From Bordetella flabilis (lineage in GTDB: Bacteria; Pseudomonadota; Gammaproteobacteria; Burkholderiales; Burkholderiaceae_B): DNA of 64,000 nucleotides. The notes beneath the pieces are model-generated. The model did not search any database and was not told the DNA's origin. It saw only the letters and a program-made list of their open reading frames with translations. Below, one piece after another: positions 44,153 through 53,714 of this stretch (the first letter of the stretch is position 1; each line of letters opens with the position of its first letter). The position numbers and the translations under genes were made by a program. The stretch lies in assembly GCF_001676725.1 (NCBI RefSeq), contig NZ_CP016172.1, positions 2,108,001-2,172,000 on the forward strand, given 5' to 3'.

Positions 44153-44887
44153 TCAGGCGTTCGCTTCATCGAGGACGGCCGTGGTGTAGACCTCCTGCAC
44201 GTCGTCCAGCCCGTCGAGGGCATCGAGCAGCTTCTGCATCTTGACGGCGTCTTCGCCGGCCAGCTCGGTTTCATTCAACGGTTTCATGACGATGGCGTCC
44301 ATCTCCGCCTTCAGGCCCGCTGCTTCGAAAGCCTTGCGCACGGCGGCGTAGTCCGCCGGGGCGGATATCACCTCGATGACCCCTTCGGAATCCGTGACAA
44401 CGTCCTCGGCCCCCGCTTCCAGCGCGGCTTCCATAACCTTGTCTTCCGGCGTGCCAGGCGCGAAGACAAACTGGCCGCAATGCTTGAACATAAAGGCGAC
44501 CGAGCCTTCCTGCCCCAGATTGCCGCCGTTCTTGGCGAAGGCATGGCGCACCTCGGCCACGGTGCGGGTGCGGTTGTCCGTCATGCAGTCGACGATGACG
44601 GCGGCGCCGCCGACACCGTAGCCCTCATAGCGCACTTCTTCGTAATTGTCCCCATCCGCGCCGCCCGCGCCGCGTTGGATGGCGCGCTGGATGTTGTCCT
44701 TGGGCATGTTGGCGTCGGTTGCCTTGTCCCAGGCCAGGCGCAGGCGCGGATTGCTTTCCGGATCGGCACCGCCCGCACGCGCGGCGACGGTGATTTCGCG
44801 GATGATCTTGGTCCATAGCTTGCCGCGCTTGGCGTCTTGACGGCCTTTGCGGTGCTGGATATTGGCCCATTTACTGTGTCCGGCCAT
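44153..44887 (-). CDS. yebC: YebC/PmpR (TACO1) family translation and regulatory protein
   Basis: A 244-residue protein. It begins [20 protein letters not shown] and shows [17 protein letters not shown] near residue 60 and [19 protein letters not shown] near 88, the three best conserved blocks of the family. YebC proteins were long listed as DNA-binding regulators; recent work ties them to translation through proline stretches. The gene opens the leftward run to maf. A strong GC hairpin at 44124-44146 lies between it and purD but lacks a U tract. Confidence 0.96.
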   Translation of the reverse strand: MAGHSKWANIQHRKGRQDAKRGKLWTKIIREITVAARAGGADPESNPRLRLAWDKATDANMPKDNIQRAIQRGAGGADGDNYEEVRYEGYGVGGAAVIVDCMTDNRTRTVAEVRHAFAKNGGNLGQEGSVAFMFKHCGQFVFAPGTPEDKVMEAALEAGAEDVVTDSEGVIEVISAPADYAAVRKAFEAAGLKAEMDAIVMKPLNETELAGEDAVKMQKLLDALDGLDDVQEVYTTAVLDEANA

Positions 44888-45053
44888 GGCTTTCCGAATA
44901 TGAGTGAGGCAAAGGGCGGTATTTTACCGTGCCATACCCTTTCCCGCCGGAGTGCGCTGTTGCGCGCACGCCCGTGGCGACGGAGAATGGCCGCGCCGGT
45001 CGCGCCCGGGCAGCGGTTGCCCAGGCACCGCCGCCTATCCCCAGGAGCCCGTC

Positions 45054-46619
45054 ATGTCCGATCAACCCTTACCCGTTCCACCCCTGGTCATCGCCCGGCA
45101 CGAGGGCCAGGACCTCGGCCTGTTGGCCGGAATGGCGAATCGGCACGGATGCATCACAGGCGCCACAGGGACCGGCAAGACCGTCACCTTGCAGGTCCTG
45201 GCCGAACAGTTTTCCCGCGTCGGCACGCCGGTGTTCCTCGCCGACGTCAAAGGCGATCTGACCGGGCTCTGCCAGCCCGGCGCCGCCACGCCCAAAATGC
45301 AGGAGCGCCTGAAGGCGCTGGGGCTGGCCGAACCGGCATGGGCGGCCGCGCCTGTCGTGCTGTGGGACGTATTCGGCGCGCAGGGCCATCCGGTACGCGC
45401 GACAGTATCGGACATGGGACCTTTGCTGTTGTCGCGCATGCTGGAGCTGAACGACACGCAGGAGGGCGTGCTGGCCATGGTCTTCAAGGTGGCCGACGAC
45501 GAAGGGCAGTTGTTGCTGGACCTGAAGGACCTGCGCGCCATGCTGCAGGACGTCGCGAGCCGGGCCGCGACGCTGAAGACGCGCTACGGCAATGTGTCGG
45601 CCGCCACCGTGGGGGCGATCCAGCGCGGCCTCCTGGCCCTGGAGTCGCAGGGGGCCGACGCATTTTTCGGCGAGCCCATGCTGGACGTGATGGACCTCAT
45701 GGGCGTCGACGGCCAGGGGCGCGGTATGGTCAATATCCTGGCTGCGGACAAGTTAATGCAGGCGCCGCGCCTGTATGCGGTCTTCCTGCTCTGGCTGCTC
45801 GCCGACCTTTACGAAAAGCTGCCCGAGGTAGGCGACCCGGACAAACCCAGGCTGGTGTTCTTTTTCGACGAAGCGCACCTGCTGTTCGAGGACGCCCCAC
45901 GCGCCTTGCTCGACAAAATCGAACAAGTCGTCCGCCTGGTGCGATCCAAAGGCGTTGGTGTCTACTTCGTGACGCAGAATCCGCTCGATATTCCCGAAAC
46001 GGTGCTGGGCCAGCTGGGCAACCGGGTCCAGCATGCGCTGCGGGCCTTTACGCCGCGCGACCAGAAAGCCGTGCGGACGGCTGCGCAGACCATGCGGCCC
46101 AATCCGCAATTGGATCTGGAACAGGCGATCACCGAATTGGGCGTGGGCGAGGCCCTGGTCTCCCTGCTCGATGCCAAGGGGCGCCCCGGCGTGACGCAGC
46201 GGGCCTGGATCGCGCCGCCGGCCAGCCGCATCGGGCCCGCCACGGCGGCCGAGCGCCAGGCGGTGCGCGCCGCGTCTCCCGTGCAGGGCAAGTACGAACA
46301 ACGCATCGATCGGGAGTCGGCCTATGAGATCCTGGCTGGGCGCGCGCTCAGCCCAGCCGGCAATGCCGGCAGTGGTACGGGTGCGCCAGGTGCCGGGAGC
46401 CATGGCCGCGGCCTTCCCCCGGATGCCGGCACGGCCCCCCCGCCGCAGGAAGGCGGCCTGATGGACGGGGTGAACGATGTGCTCTTCGGCTCCACCGGCC
46501 CCCGCGGCGGCCGCCGCGATGGCGTGGTGCAGACCATGGCCAAGACGGCCGTCCGATCCCTGGCGCGCGAACTGGTGCGGGGAGTGCTCGGCTCCTTGCT
46601 GGGATCCCGCCGCCGCTAG
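45054..46619 (+). CDS. HerA-like ATPase, DUF853 (YjgR) family
   Basis: A 521-residue P-loop ATPase. Walker A is [20 protein letters not shown] near residue 33, [16 protein letters not shown] lies near 60, Walker B is [17 protein letters not shown] near 270, and [20 protein letters not shown] lies near 303. These define the YjgR/DUF853 branch of the FtsK-HerA superfamily. No NurA nuclease or other partner is nearby. Residues 440-480 are a low-complexity Gly/Pro/Ala linker before a conserved C-terminal segment. ATG 45054 starts the conserved part; AGGAG is about 9 bases upstream. The function of this branch is unknown. Confidence 0.9.
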   Translation: MSDQPLPVPPLVIARHEGQDLGLLAGMANRHGCITGATGTGKTVTLQVLAEQFSRVGTPVFLADVKGDLTGLCQPGAATPKMQERLKALGLAEPAWAAAPVVLWDVFGAQGHPVRATVSDMGPLLLSRMLELNDTQEGVLAMVFKVADDEGQLLLDLKDLRAMLQDVASRAATLKTRYGNVSAATVGAIQRGLLALESQGADAFFGEPMLDVMDLMGVDGQGRGMVNILAADKLMQAPRLYAVFLLWLLADLYEKLPEVGDPDKPRLVFFFDEAHLLFEDAPRALLDKIEQVVRLVRSKGVGVYFVTQNPLDIPETVLGQLGNRVQHALRAFTPRDQKAVRTAAQTMRPNPQLDLEQAITELGVGEALVSLLDAKGRPGVTQRAWIAPPASRIGPATAAERQAVRAASPVQGKYEQRIDRESAYEILAGRALSPAGNAGSGTGAPGAGSHGRGLPPDAGTAPPPQEGGLMDGVNDVLFGSTGPRGGRRDGVVQTMAKTAVRSLARELVRGVLGSLLGSRRR

Positions 46620-46685
46620 GCCCCTCTTCGGAGCGCCAGGGGAGCCGCCCGGTCTGCCGGTCCGCCAAAGCAAACGCGCTACGCT

Positions 46686-48095
46686 TTACGGTTGTCCGGC
46701 CACGAAACGCGTCACGTCCTCCAGCGTCCGGACGAAGCGCGCCACCATGTCGCGCACTTCGTCCGGGGTAATGATCAGCGGTGGGCAGAATGCCACCGTA
46801 TCCTGGATCCCGCGAATAATCAGGCCATGCGAGTGCGCCTGTTCGTAGGCGTACGCGCCGGCTTTGCCCAGCGGATCGAAGGGGCGCTTGCTGGCCTTGT
46901 CGGCCACAAGTTCCACCCCGGCAATCAGGCCCACGCCGCGTACTTCTCCCACCAGCGGATGATCGGCCAGCGCGCGCAGTTCGCTCTGCAGCACCTCGCC
47001 CGAGCGGGCCGCGTTTTCGACCAGATGGCGCTCCTCGATCAGGTTCAGGTTCTCCAGCGCCACTGCGGTGGCGACGGGATGCCCGCTCGCGGTATAGCCG
47101 TGGCCCAGCGTTCCCACACGGCCGCTGTTTTCCGCGATGACCTCATGCACCTTGGGCGCCAGCAGTATCGCCGCCAGCGGCACGTACGAGGACGTGATCT
47201 GCTTGGAAAGGACCATGATGTCTGGCTCGATCGCGTATTTGTCGCAACCGAAGTAGGTGCCCAACCTGCCGAATCCGGTGATGACCTCGTCGGCGATCAG
47301 CAGGATGTCGTACTTGCGGCATACCGCCTGGATCTTTTCCCAATAGGTCCGCGGCGGCACGATGACGCCGCCCGCTCCCATCACGGGCTCGCCAATAAAG
47401 GCGGCGACCGTCTCCGGCCCTTCCTGCTGGATCAGGGCTTCGAGTTCGGCCGCCATCCGGCTGGAGAATTCCTCTTCGGTTTCGCCCGGATTGGCGTTGC
47501 GGTAATAGTGCGGGCAGCCCGTGTGTTTCATCTGCGGCAGTGGCAGGTCGAAATCGCGGTGATTTCCGGCCAGCCCCGTCAGGCTCGCCGAAGCCACGGT
47601 GACGCCGTGATAGCCGCGCTGGCGCGCGATGAATTTCTTCTTCAGCGGGCGCCCCAGGGCATTGTTGTAGTACCAGACGAATTTAACGACGGTGTCGTTG
47701 GCCTCGGATCCCGAGTTGGTGAAGAAGGCGCTGGCCATGCGGCCGTTCGTGTGGCTGACCAGCCGTTCCGCCAATTCGATCGACGGCGTGTTCGATTTGT
47801 GCGTGAACGTGTGGTAGTAGGGCAGCTTGCTCATCTGCCGCGTGGCGGCCTGCACCAGCCGCGGTTCACCGAATCCGACGGCCACGCTCCACAGTCCTGC
47901 CATTCCTTCCAGGTATTTGTTTCCCTGGTCGTCATAGACATAGATCCCTTCCCCCCGCTCGATCACGCGAGGTCCGACGCTGCGGTGCTTGATCGCATTG
48001 GTATAGGGATGGAGCTGATGGCGGATATCGTGGCTGTGCGTATCGTGTGAAGAGGCCATGGGAATTCCAGAGAGGAGGGACAGTGCGGGATTCAT
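46686..48095 (-). CDS. Class III (omega-) aminotransferase, PLP dependent
   Basis: A 469-residue fold-type I aminotransferase. Visible features are the gateway FTNSGSEANDTVVKFVWYY near residue 115, ARQRGYHGVTVASASLTG near 148, LLIADEVITGFGRLGTYFG near 265 (PLP-ring Asp), and the Schiff-base Lys in IMVLSKQITSSYVPLAA near 295. GHGYTASGHPVATAVALEN follows. Members use diamines, beta-alanine, GABA or taurine with pyruvate; substrate cannot be assigned here. ATG 48095 has GGAGG four bases upstream; ATG 48059 would give a start nearer the conserved part but has no ribosome site. It is divergent from a tartrate-dehydrogenase-like gene. Confidence 0.93.
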   Translation of the reverse strand: MNPALSLLSGIPMASSHDTHSHDIRHQLHPYTNAIKHRSVGPRVIERGEGIYVYDDQGNKYLEGMAGLWSVAVGFGEPRLVQAATRQMSKLPYYHTFTHKSNTPSIELAERLVSHTNGRMASAFFTNSGSEANDTVVKFVWYYNNALGRPLKKKFIARQRGYHGVTVASASLTGLAGNHRDFDLPLPQMKHTGCPHYYRNANPGETEEEFSSRMAAELEALIQQEGPETVAAFIGEPVMGAGGVIVPPRTYWEKIQAVCRKYDILLIADEVITGFGRLGTYFGCDKYAIEPDIMVLSKQITSSYVPLAAILLAPKVHEVIAENSGRVGTLGHGYTASGHPVATAVALENLNLIEERHLVENAARSGEVLQSELRALADHPLVGEVRGVGLIAGVELVADKASKRPFDPLGKAGAYAYEQAHSHGLIIRGIQDTVAFCPPLIITPDEVRDMVARFVRTLEDVTRFVAGQP

Positions 48096-48274
48096 AGTAC
48101 CTCCGCGCCATGGCGCAACGGTAGGGCTTGTTGCCGGCCCATGCGCGCGTGCACGATAATGGCCTCCGGCGCGGCTTGCGCGTCCGCTGCAGTTCGTTCC
48201 GCTTGCCCCGTCATGCTGCGCGATGATGGCGCTCGCCGCACGGACGACGACGACTCGACAATGGAGACTTGGTG

Positions 48275-49342
48275 GTGGCTAAAAAACACAAGATTGCGGT
48301 AATTCCCGGTGACGGCATCGGCAAGGAAGTCGTACCGGAGGGCTTGCGCGTCCTGGACGCGGCGGCGGCGAAGTTCGGCATCGATTTCCAGTGGGACCAT
48401 TTCGACTGGAGCTGCGATTACTACGCAAAGCACGGCAAGATGATGCCGGACGACTGGGCCACGCAGATCGGCAGCCACGAAGCCATTTTCTTCGGTGCCA
48501 TCGGCTGGCCCGACGCCGTGCCCGACCACGAGGCCCTGTGGGGTTCGTTGTTCCGCTTCCGCCGCGACTTCGACCAGTACATCAACCTGCGTCCCGTGCG
48601 CTTGATGCCCGGCGTAGTGTCGCCCCTGGCCAATCGCCAGCCCGGCGACATCGATTTCTTCATCGTGCGCGAAAACACGGAAGGCGAGTATTCGAACAGC
48701 GGCGGCAAGCTGTTCGCGGGTACGCAGCGCGAAGTCGTTATCCAGGAAAGCGTGTTCACGAGGATCGGTGCAGAGCGTGTACTGAAGTTCGCGTTCGAGC
48801 TTGCCCGCAAGCGGGGCAAGCATCTGACGGCAGCCACCAAGTCGAACGGGATTTCGATCTCCATGCCGTGGTGGGATGAGCGCGTGGCGGAAATGGCGCA
48901 GCAATATCCCGATGTCCGCTGGGACAAATACCATATCGATATCCTTTGCGCCCACTTCGTCCAGCACCCGGACAGGTTCGACGTCGTCGTGGCCTCCAAC
49001 CTGTTCGGGGACATTCTGTCGGACCTGGGCCCGGCCTGCACCGGCACCATCGGCATCGCGCCGTCGGCGAACCTGAATCCGGAGCGCAAATTCCCTTCGC
49101 TGTTCGAGCCGGTGCACGGGTCGGCGCCCGACATTTATGGCAAAGGCATCGCCAACCCGATCGGACAGATATGGAGCGGGGCGCTGATGTTGGACTTCCT
49201 GGGATATCCGGAGGCCTCCGCCGCGGTCGTGGCGGCCATCGAGCATGTCCTGGCGAATGGGCCACGCACGCCTGATATGAAGGGCCAGGCGCGGACCGAG
49301 GATGTCGGGCGCGCCGTGGCGGAACGCCTATCCGCACAGTGA
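48275..49342 (+). CDS. Tartrate dehydrogenase / D-malate decarboxylase family enzyme
   Basis: A 355-residue member of the isocitrate/isopropylmalate dehydrogenase superfamily. It has KIAVIPGDGIGKEVVPEGLR, LWGSLFRFRRDFDQYINLRP near residue 88, VRENTEGEYSNSGGK near 130, FDVVVASNLFGDILSDLG near 235 with the metal Asp residues, and FEPVHGSAPDIYGKGIANP near 275. The pattern fits TtuC/DmlA-type NAD enzymes that oxidise tartrate or D-malate better than LeuB or Icd. I chose GTG 48275, 8 bases after GGAG; GTG 48272 and TTG 48269 are in frame. It is divergent from the aminotransferase gene. Confidence 0.9.
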   Translation: MAKKHKIAVIPGDGIGKEVVPEGLRVLDAAAAKFGIDFQWDHFDWSCDYYAKHGKMMPDDWATQIGSHEAIFFGAIGWPDAVPDHEALWGSLFRFRRDFDQYINLRPVRLMPGVVSPLANRQPGDIDFFIVRENTEGEYSNSGGKLFAGTQREVVIQESVFTRIGAERVLKFAFELARKRGKHLTAATKSNGISISMPWWDERVAEMAQQYPDVRWDKYHIDILCAHFVQHPDRFDVVVASNLFGDILSDLGPACTGTIGIAPSANLNPERKFPSLFEPVHGSAPDIYGKGIANPIGQIWSGALMLDFLGYPEASAAVVAAIEHVLANGPRTPDMKGQARTEDVGRAVAERLSAQ

Positions 49343-49748
49343 CAGGGCGTGACGCCGCATCGCCGGCGGCGGTGTGGCGGAGGCCGGCGCGCCGTCGCGC
49401 CGCCTCCGCCCCGGTTTGCTTCAGTGGCGGGGCGGGTCGCAAGCGAGCGGTGGCCGGAGCGCAGGCAGGGCCGGTGGTCGACAGCCGCCTGACGGGCCCG
49501 CCTGCCCCCGCAACGAGACGTAAAATCGGTGGGCGAGCGTACGCGGCGACCACCGCGCCCACCCGATACGCACTGTTCCGTGTCCCCGTTAAGCTACCGG
49601 CCAGCGGGCCATGCCGGGGCGCGAAATACCCCCGCGAGTTTGTAAAATCCACCGGAAATTCAAACTATTGGCGACGATCCGGCAGTATAGTTGCGCAAGG
49701 GGCCGATCGCGCGCACAGGACTGCGTCCCCGGTTTGGCCGGTCATCGC
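49343..49748. other. Intergenic region after the tartrate dehydrogenase gene
   Basis: About 400 bases. A long GC hairpin at 49376-49410 may end the upstream transcript. From about 49640 the sequence becomes AT-richer, with TATAGT at 49686-49691 as a possible -10 but no matching -35 at normal spacing. The frame of the next gene is open back to ATG 49611, so part of this stretch may be coding. Confidence 0.5.
49376..49410 (+). terminator. Long GC-rich hairpin, possible terminator
   Basis: GGCGGAGGC and GGCGCG pair with CGCGCC and GCCTCCGCC around a CCGT loop, with a single bulged C: 15 base pairs. The U tract is weak (GGTTTGCTT), so termination is likely but not certain. Confidence 0.5.
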
Positions 49749-50819
49749 ATGTACATTTCCGTACGTTTGCGTTCTCACGATCGAGTTTTGGCATTGTTAT
49801 CTTCCACAAGTTTGGCTGTCGACAACGCGGATTCCCTGGTTCCCGGGAAGGCGCCGGAGCCGCCAGAGACCAATAAGGCTCTCGCGTCCGACGATCGCAA
49901 GATAGGCGACCAGCCATTGGACCGCTTCTGGCGCAAGTGCTATGCAATGTTCCGCAGTCGGCGCATGCAGCACAACCGTCATTTGTGGCCCTATGTCTCC
50001 ATCGGGCGCGATGATCAGGGCGCCATCAACACGTTCTCGGCGTTTGGACGGCAGGTCGCGTTGACCCCGCTGCACCAGGCATTCCGCGAGCGGCACGACA
50101 CCGTGCACATGATCCTCAGCGGCCCGTCCGTGGGGGAGATCCAGTACGACCGGTTGCCCATACAGGCCGCGATGGGTGTGAACGGCTCCATTTCGCTGGC
50201 GCGCCAATTCGACATCCCGTTCAAGTATTACTGCGTTATCGACCAGAATTTCGTCCGTGGACGTATCGACCTCATGCGCGATGTCGTCGCGCGCGACTTG
50301 ACGTTGTTTGTCACGCCGGACGTGCTGCGGTATATGGTGCAGGGCCTGCCCCCGGAACACTACAGGTGCCGGGTATGCGTCGTCGAACTGGTTTCCGAGC
50401 GCGCCTTCCTGCCACACTCACGGCCGGAGGAACTCACCGCGCTGGCCCAGAGCAATCCGGCGATGTCGGTGTTCGACGCGCAGCGTTCGCTCGGCTATAG
50501 CTTCGATCTGGCGCATGGTGTCTTTGATGCCGACACGGTCGCCTATGCCGCCCTGCAGATCCTGGTTGCCGGCGGCGTGGACCATATTTACATGCACGGC
50601 CTGGATCTCGGCTTTTCGGGGGCGCGCCGCTTCTATAACGAAGCCCAGCCCGAAAACAGCCGGCTGGTCCGCAACTTCGACCGGCTCATCGAGCCCTCCT
50701 TTTCGCAAGCCGCAGCCTTGCTGAAGGCGCGCGGCGTACGCCTGTTCAACCTTTCCATGAACAGCGCCCTGTCGGACCGCGTCATTCCGAAGATCGACTG
50801 GCGCACCCTCGTCTCCTGA
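49749..50819 (+). CDS. Putative LPS core protein, DUF115/WaaZ-like Rossmann fold
   Basis: About 356 residues from ATG 49749. The conserved part begins near residue 70. It has HDTVHMILSGPSVGEIQYD near 115, a nucleotide-sugar style loop, then AAMGVNGSISLARQFDIPFK, VIDQNFVRGRIDLM and VDHIYMHGLDLGFSGARRFY near 280. This GPS/VNGS/GxDL pattern recalls DUF115 and the Kdo-III transferase WaaZ, so I infer a role in LPS core or other envelope glycan synthesis. The N-terminal 65 residues are low in conservation and the start is uncertain: ATG 49611 is also in frame and no start has a ribosome site. The gene stands alone, far from the LPS block at 16-29 kb. Confidence 0.6.
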   Translation: MYISVRLRSHDRVLALLSSTSLAVDNADSLVPGKAPEPPETNKALASDDRKIGDQPLDRFWRKCYAMFRSRRMQHNRHLWPYVSIGRDDQGAINTFSAFGRQVALTPLHQAFRERHDTVHMILSGPSVGEIQYDRLPIQAAMGVNGSISLARQFDIPFKYYCVIDQNFVRGRIDLMRDVVARDLTLFVTPDVLRYMVQGLPPEHYRCRVCVVELVSERAFLPHSRPEELTALAQSNPAMSVFDAQRSLGYSFDLAHGVFDADTVAYAALQILVAGGVDHIYMHGLDLGFSGARRFYNEAQPENSRLVRNFDRLIEPSFSQAAALLKARGVRLFNLSMNSALSDRVIPKIDWRTLVS

Positions 50820-50908
50820 GATCTCCGTACGGCATGGTGCAACCGTGCGCCGCCTCGCGGCAGCGTCACGCGGCCTGCGCCGCCCATCATGCGCCGCGAC
50901 GTACCGCT

Positions 50909-52510
50909 TCAGTGCGCACCCGCCGCCGCTTCCGCCGCACCGCCATCCTTCGCGCGGATGGGTTTGGCGAACCACACCAGGCCAGTAAGCAGCAGGAACA
51001 CGATCGCCGACCCGTAGAACACGTCCAGGGCCGACATGGTGAAGGCCTGGGTATCCAGCATGCCGTTCAAGGCATTGAGCGCCTGCTGATGCGACATGCC
51101 CGCGTTGTCCAGCGCGCGCATGACCTGGTCGTAGGCCTGCGAGCCAGGCGTGGCGGCTTCAGTCAAATGCGCATGATGCAGCGTCGCCCGGTTGTCCCAC
51201 AGCGTGGTCGCGATCGACGTGCCAAAGGCCCCGGCGGTGAGCCGGCAGAAGTTGGACAATCCCGCGGCCGCGGGGATGCGGCCCGGCTCCAGGCCCGACA
51301 GGGTGATGGAGGTCAGCGGCACGAAGAAGGCGGCCATGGCGGCGCCCTGGATCACCGTCGGCACGAGCAGCGCGCCCATGTCGGTCTGCGGCGTAAAGCC
51401 CGATCGCATGTAGCACACGAGCGCGAACACGCAGAATGCGAACGTCACCAGTTGCCGGGGATCGCGCGTGGCCAACATGCGGCCCACCAGAGGGGTAAGC
51501 ACGATGGCCAGGATCCCGACCGGTGCAGTAACGATGCCGGCGGCGGTAGCGGTGTAGTTCATATTGCTCTGCAGCCATAGGGGCAGCAGCACCACATTGC
51601 CGAAGAAGACGCCGTATGCGACCGCCAGCGTGGCCGCGCCGATGGTGAAGTTGCGCAGCTTGAACAGCCGAAGGTCCACCACCGGATGGGCCGCCGTCAG
51701 TTCCCATATGATGAAGAAAACGAACGCCACCACGGTGACCGTCGCGAGCGCGATGATGGTGCCGCTCTCGAACCAATCCAGCTCCTTGCCCTTGTCCAGC
51801 ATGATCTGCAATGCGCCTACCCAGACCACCAGCAGGACCAGGCCGGTCTTGTCGATCGGCAGGGTGTGCGTAATGGATTCCCGGTCCCGGTAGATGCGCC
51901 AGGTGAACCAGGCTGCGAGCAGGCCGACCGGCACGTTGATATAGAAAATCCAGGGCCAGCTGTAGTTGTCGGAGATCCAGCCACCCAATAATGGACCCGC
52001 CACGGGCGCCACCAGCGTGGTCATGGACCAGAAGGCCAGGGCCATGCCTGCCTTGCTCTTGGGGAAGCTGGACAGCATCAGCGTCTGCGACAGGGGAATC
52101 ATCGGGCCGGCGACCGCGCCTTGAAGCACGCGGAACGCGATCAAGGCTTCCAGCGTGGGGGCGAATCCGCATAGCCAGGAAGCCAGCACGAATAGCAGAG
52201 TCGACGTCACGAACAGCCGTACCTGCCCGAAGCGCTGCGTCAACCAGCCTGTCAGCGGCACGGTGATGGCGTTGGCCACGGCGAAGGATGTGATGACCCA
52301 GGTCCCCTGGCTGGTGCTTACGCCCAGATCTCCCGAGATGGTCGGTATGGAGACGTTGGCGATGGACGTGTCGAGCACGTTCATGAATACCGCCGTCGAC
52401 AGGGCGATCGAGCCGACGACGCGCAGACCGCCTTCAAGCGGCGGGTAGCTGGCCGCCGGCTGGGCCCGGCCCGGCTTGGGCGCCGGTGTGGTGTTCTCCA
52501 TGGCGCTCAT
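50909..52510 (-). CDS. emrB: EmrB/QacA-type MFS multidrug efflux permease (14 TM)
   Basis: A 533-residue proton-driven permease of the DHA2 family with fourteen predicted membrane segments. NVLDTSIANVSIPTISGDLG near residue 44 is the DHA2 motif D1, and LTQRFGQVRLFVTSTLLF near 89 is motif A. RVLQGAVAGPMIPLSQTLML near 125 contains the motif B Arg. The Pro-rich cytoplasmic N-terminus and Ala-rich C-terminus are normal. ATG 52510 overlaps the emrA stop (ATGA). With EmrA and the outer membrane factor it forms a tripartite pump, probably induced by lipophilic drugs that release the MarR repressor. Confidence 0.93.
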   Translation of the reverse strand: MSAMENTTPAPKPGRAQPAASYPPLEGGLRVVGSIALSTAVFMNVLDTSIANVSIPTISGDLGVSTSQGTWVITSFAVANAITVPLTGWLTQRFGQVRLFVTSTLLFVLASWLCGFAPTLEALIAFRVLQGAVAGPMIPLSQTLMLSSFPKSKAGMALAFWSMTTLVAPVAGPLLGGWISDNYSWPWIFYINVPVGLLAAWFTWRIYRDRESITHTLPIDKTGLVLLVVWVGALQIMLDKGKELDWFESGTIIALATVTVVAFVFFIIWELTAAHPVVDLRLFKLRNFTIGAATLAVAYGVFFGNVVLLPLWLQSNMNYTATAAGIVTAPVGILAIVLTPLVGRMLATRDPRQLVTFAFCVFALVCYMRSGFTPQTDMGALLVPTVIQGAAMAAFFVPLTSITLSGLEPGRIPAAAGLSNFCRLTAGAFGTSIATTLWDNRATLHHAHLTEAATPGSQAYDQVMRALDNAGMSHQQALNALNGMLDTQAFTMSALDVFYGSAIVFLLLTGLVWFAKPIRAKDGGAAEAAAGAH

Positions 52511-53697
52511 TGCACGAGGTTGGCTTGGATGATTTTCTGGATGATGGCATCGGCTTCGTGGTGGGCGGGTTCGAACGCAAGCGTGGCCAATGCCGGTTCC
52601 TTGCGTGGGGCCTGTGCCAGCGTGGGGCCGTCCTGCCTGGCGACGTCGACCTCGACGTCCATGGACAAGCCGATGCGCAGGGGATGCGCCTTCAGTTGCT
52701 CCGGATCCAGGGCGATGCGTACGGGAACACGCTGGACCACCTTGATCCAGTTGCCGGTCGCGTTCTGCGCCGGAAGCAGGGCGAAGGCGCTGCCCGTGCC
52801 TGCATCCAGGCCCACCACCTTGCCGTGGTAGGTCACCGCGCTGCCGTACAGGTCGGCCGTCAGGGTGGCCGATTGGCCCACGCGCATGTCACGCAGTTGC
52901 CCTTCCTTGAAGTTCGCTTCCACCCACACCTGGTCCAGCGGCACGACGTTCATCAGGGTGTTGCCCGGCGCGACGCGTTGGCCGACCTGCACGCTGCGGC
53001 GCGCCACCATGCCGGTTACCGGCGCCGGGAGCACGGTGCGCCAACGCGCCAGCCACGCATTGCGCAACTCCGCCTCGGCCTCGCGTACGTCGGGATGGTT
53101 CTCCACCGAGGTGCCATGGGTCAGTGCCTGGTTCGTTTCCAGCTTCGCCTTGGAGGCTTCCAGCGCGGCGCGGGCCTGTGCCAGACCCGATTCCGCGGTC
53201 TTGAGAGTGGTCTGCGCATGCAGGATTTCTTCGCCGCTGACGCCCCCGGACTTGGCCAGTGTCTGTCGCCGGGAAAGGTCGCTGCGCGCGCGCGCCAGAT
53301 CCGCCTGGGCCCGCTCCACATCGGCCTGGCGTACGGCGATGTCGGCGGCCAGGGCATCGTTCTGGACGAATAGCGTCCGCACCTGGCGTACGGTTTGCGC
53401 AAGCTTGGCCTCGGCCTGGTTCAAGGCGATGTCGGCGTCGGCCGGATCCAGCCGCACGAGCGGTGCGCCAGCTGTGATGGTTTCGGTGTCGTCGGCTTCG
53501 ATGGCGACGACGGTACCGGGAACCTGTGGCGTGATTTGCACGAGGTTGCCGTGCACATAGGCATCGTCGGTACTTTCGTAATGCGAACCGACCAGCCACC
53601 ACCAAAGGCCGTAGGCGATGGCGATGAGCACGAATACGCCGGTTGCGATCAACATCAGGCGCTTGCGTTTCGGATTGGAGGTTTGAGGGGCGTTCAT
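52507..53697 (-). CDS. emrA: EmrA/HlyD-type membrane fusion protein
   Basis: A 396-residue periplasmic adaptor. A single N-terminal membrane anchor (LMLIATGVFVLIAIAYGLWW, about residues 14-33) is followed by STDDAYVHGNLVQITPQVPG, the first lipoyl half. A long alpha-helical coiled-coil hairpin runs about residues 90-195, then comes the second lipoyl half VLPAPVTGMVARRSVQVGQR and a beta-barrel domain. I chose ATG 53697; a TTG at 53718 overlapping the upstream stop (TTGA) is the alternative and would couple translation. The pump order OMF-EmrA-EmrB is all leftward. Confidence 0.93.
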   Translation of the reverse strand: MNAPQTSNPKRKRLMLIATGVFVLIAIAYGLWWWLVGSHYESTDDAYVHGNLVQITPQVPGTVVAIEADDTETITAGAPLVRLDPADADIALNQAEAKLAQTVRQVRTLFVQNDALAADIAVRQADVERAQADLARARSDLSRRQTLAKSGGVSGEEILHAQTTLKTAESGLAQARAALEASKAKLETNQALTHGTSVENHPDVREAEAELRNAWLARWRTVLPAPVTGMVARRSVQVGQRVAPGNTLMNVVPLDQVWVEANFKEGQLRDMRVGQSATLTADLYGSAVTYHGKVVGLDAGTGSAFALLPAQNATGNWIKVVQRVPVRIALDPEQLKAHPLRIGLSMDVEVDVARQDGPTLAQAPRKEPALATLAFEPAHHEADAIIQKIIQANLVQ

Positions 53698-53714
53698 GAC
53701 GTGAGTCCGATTCT

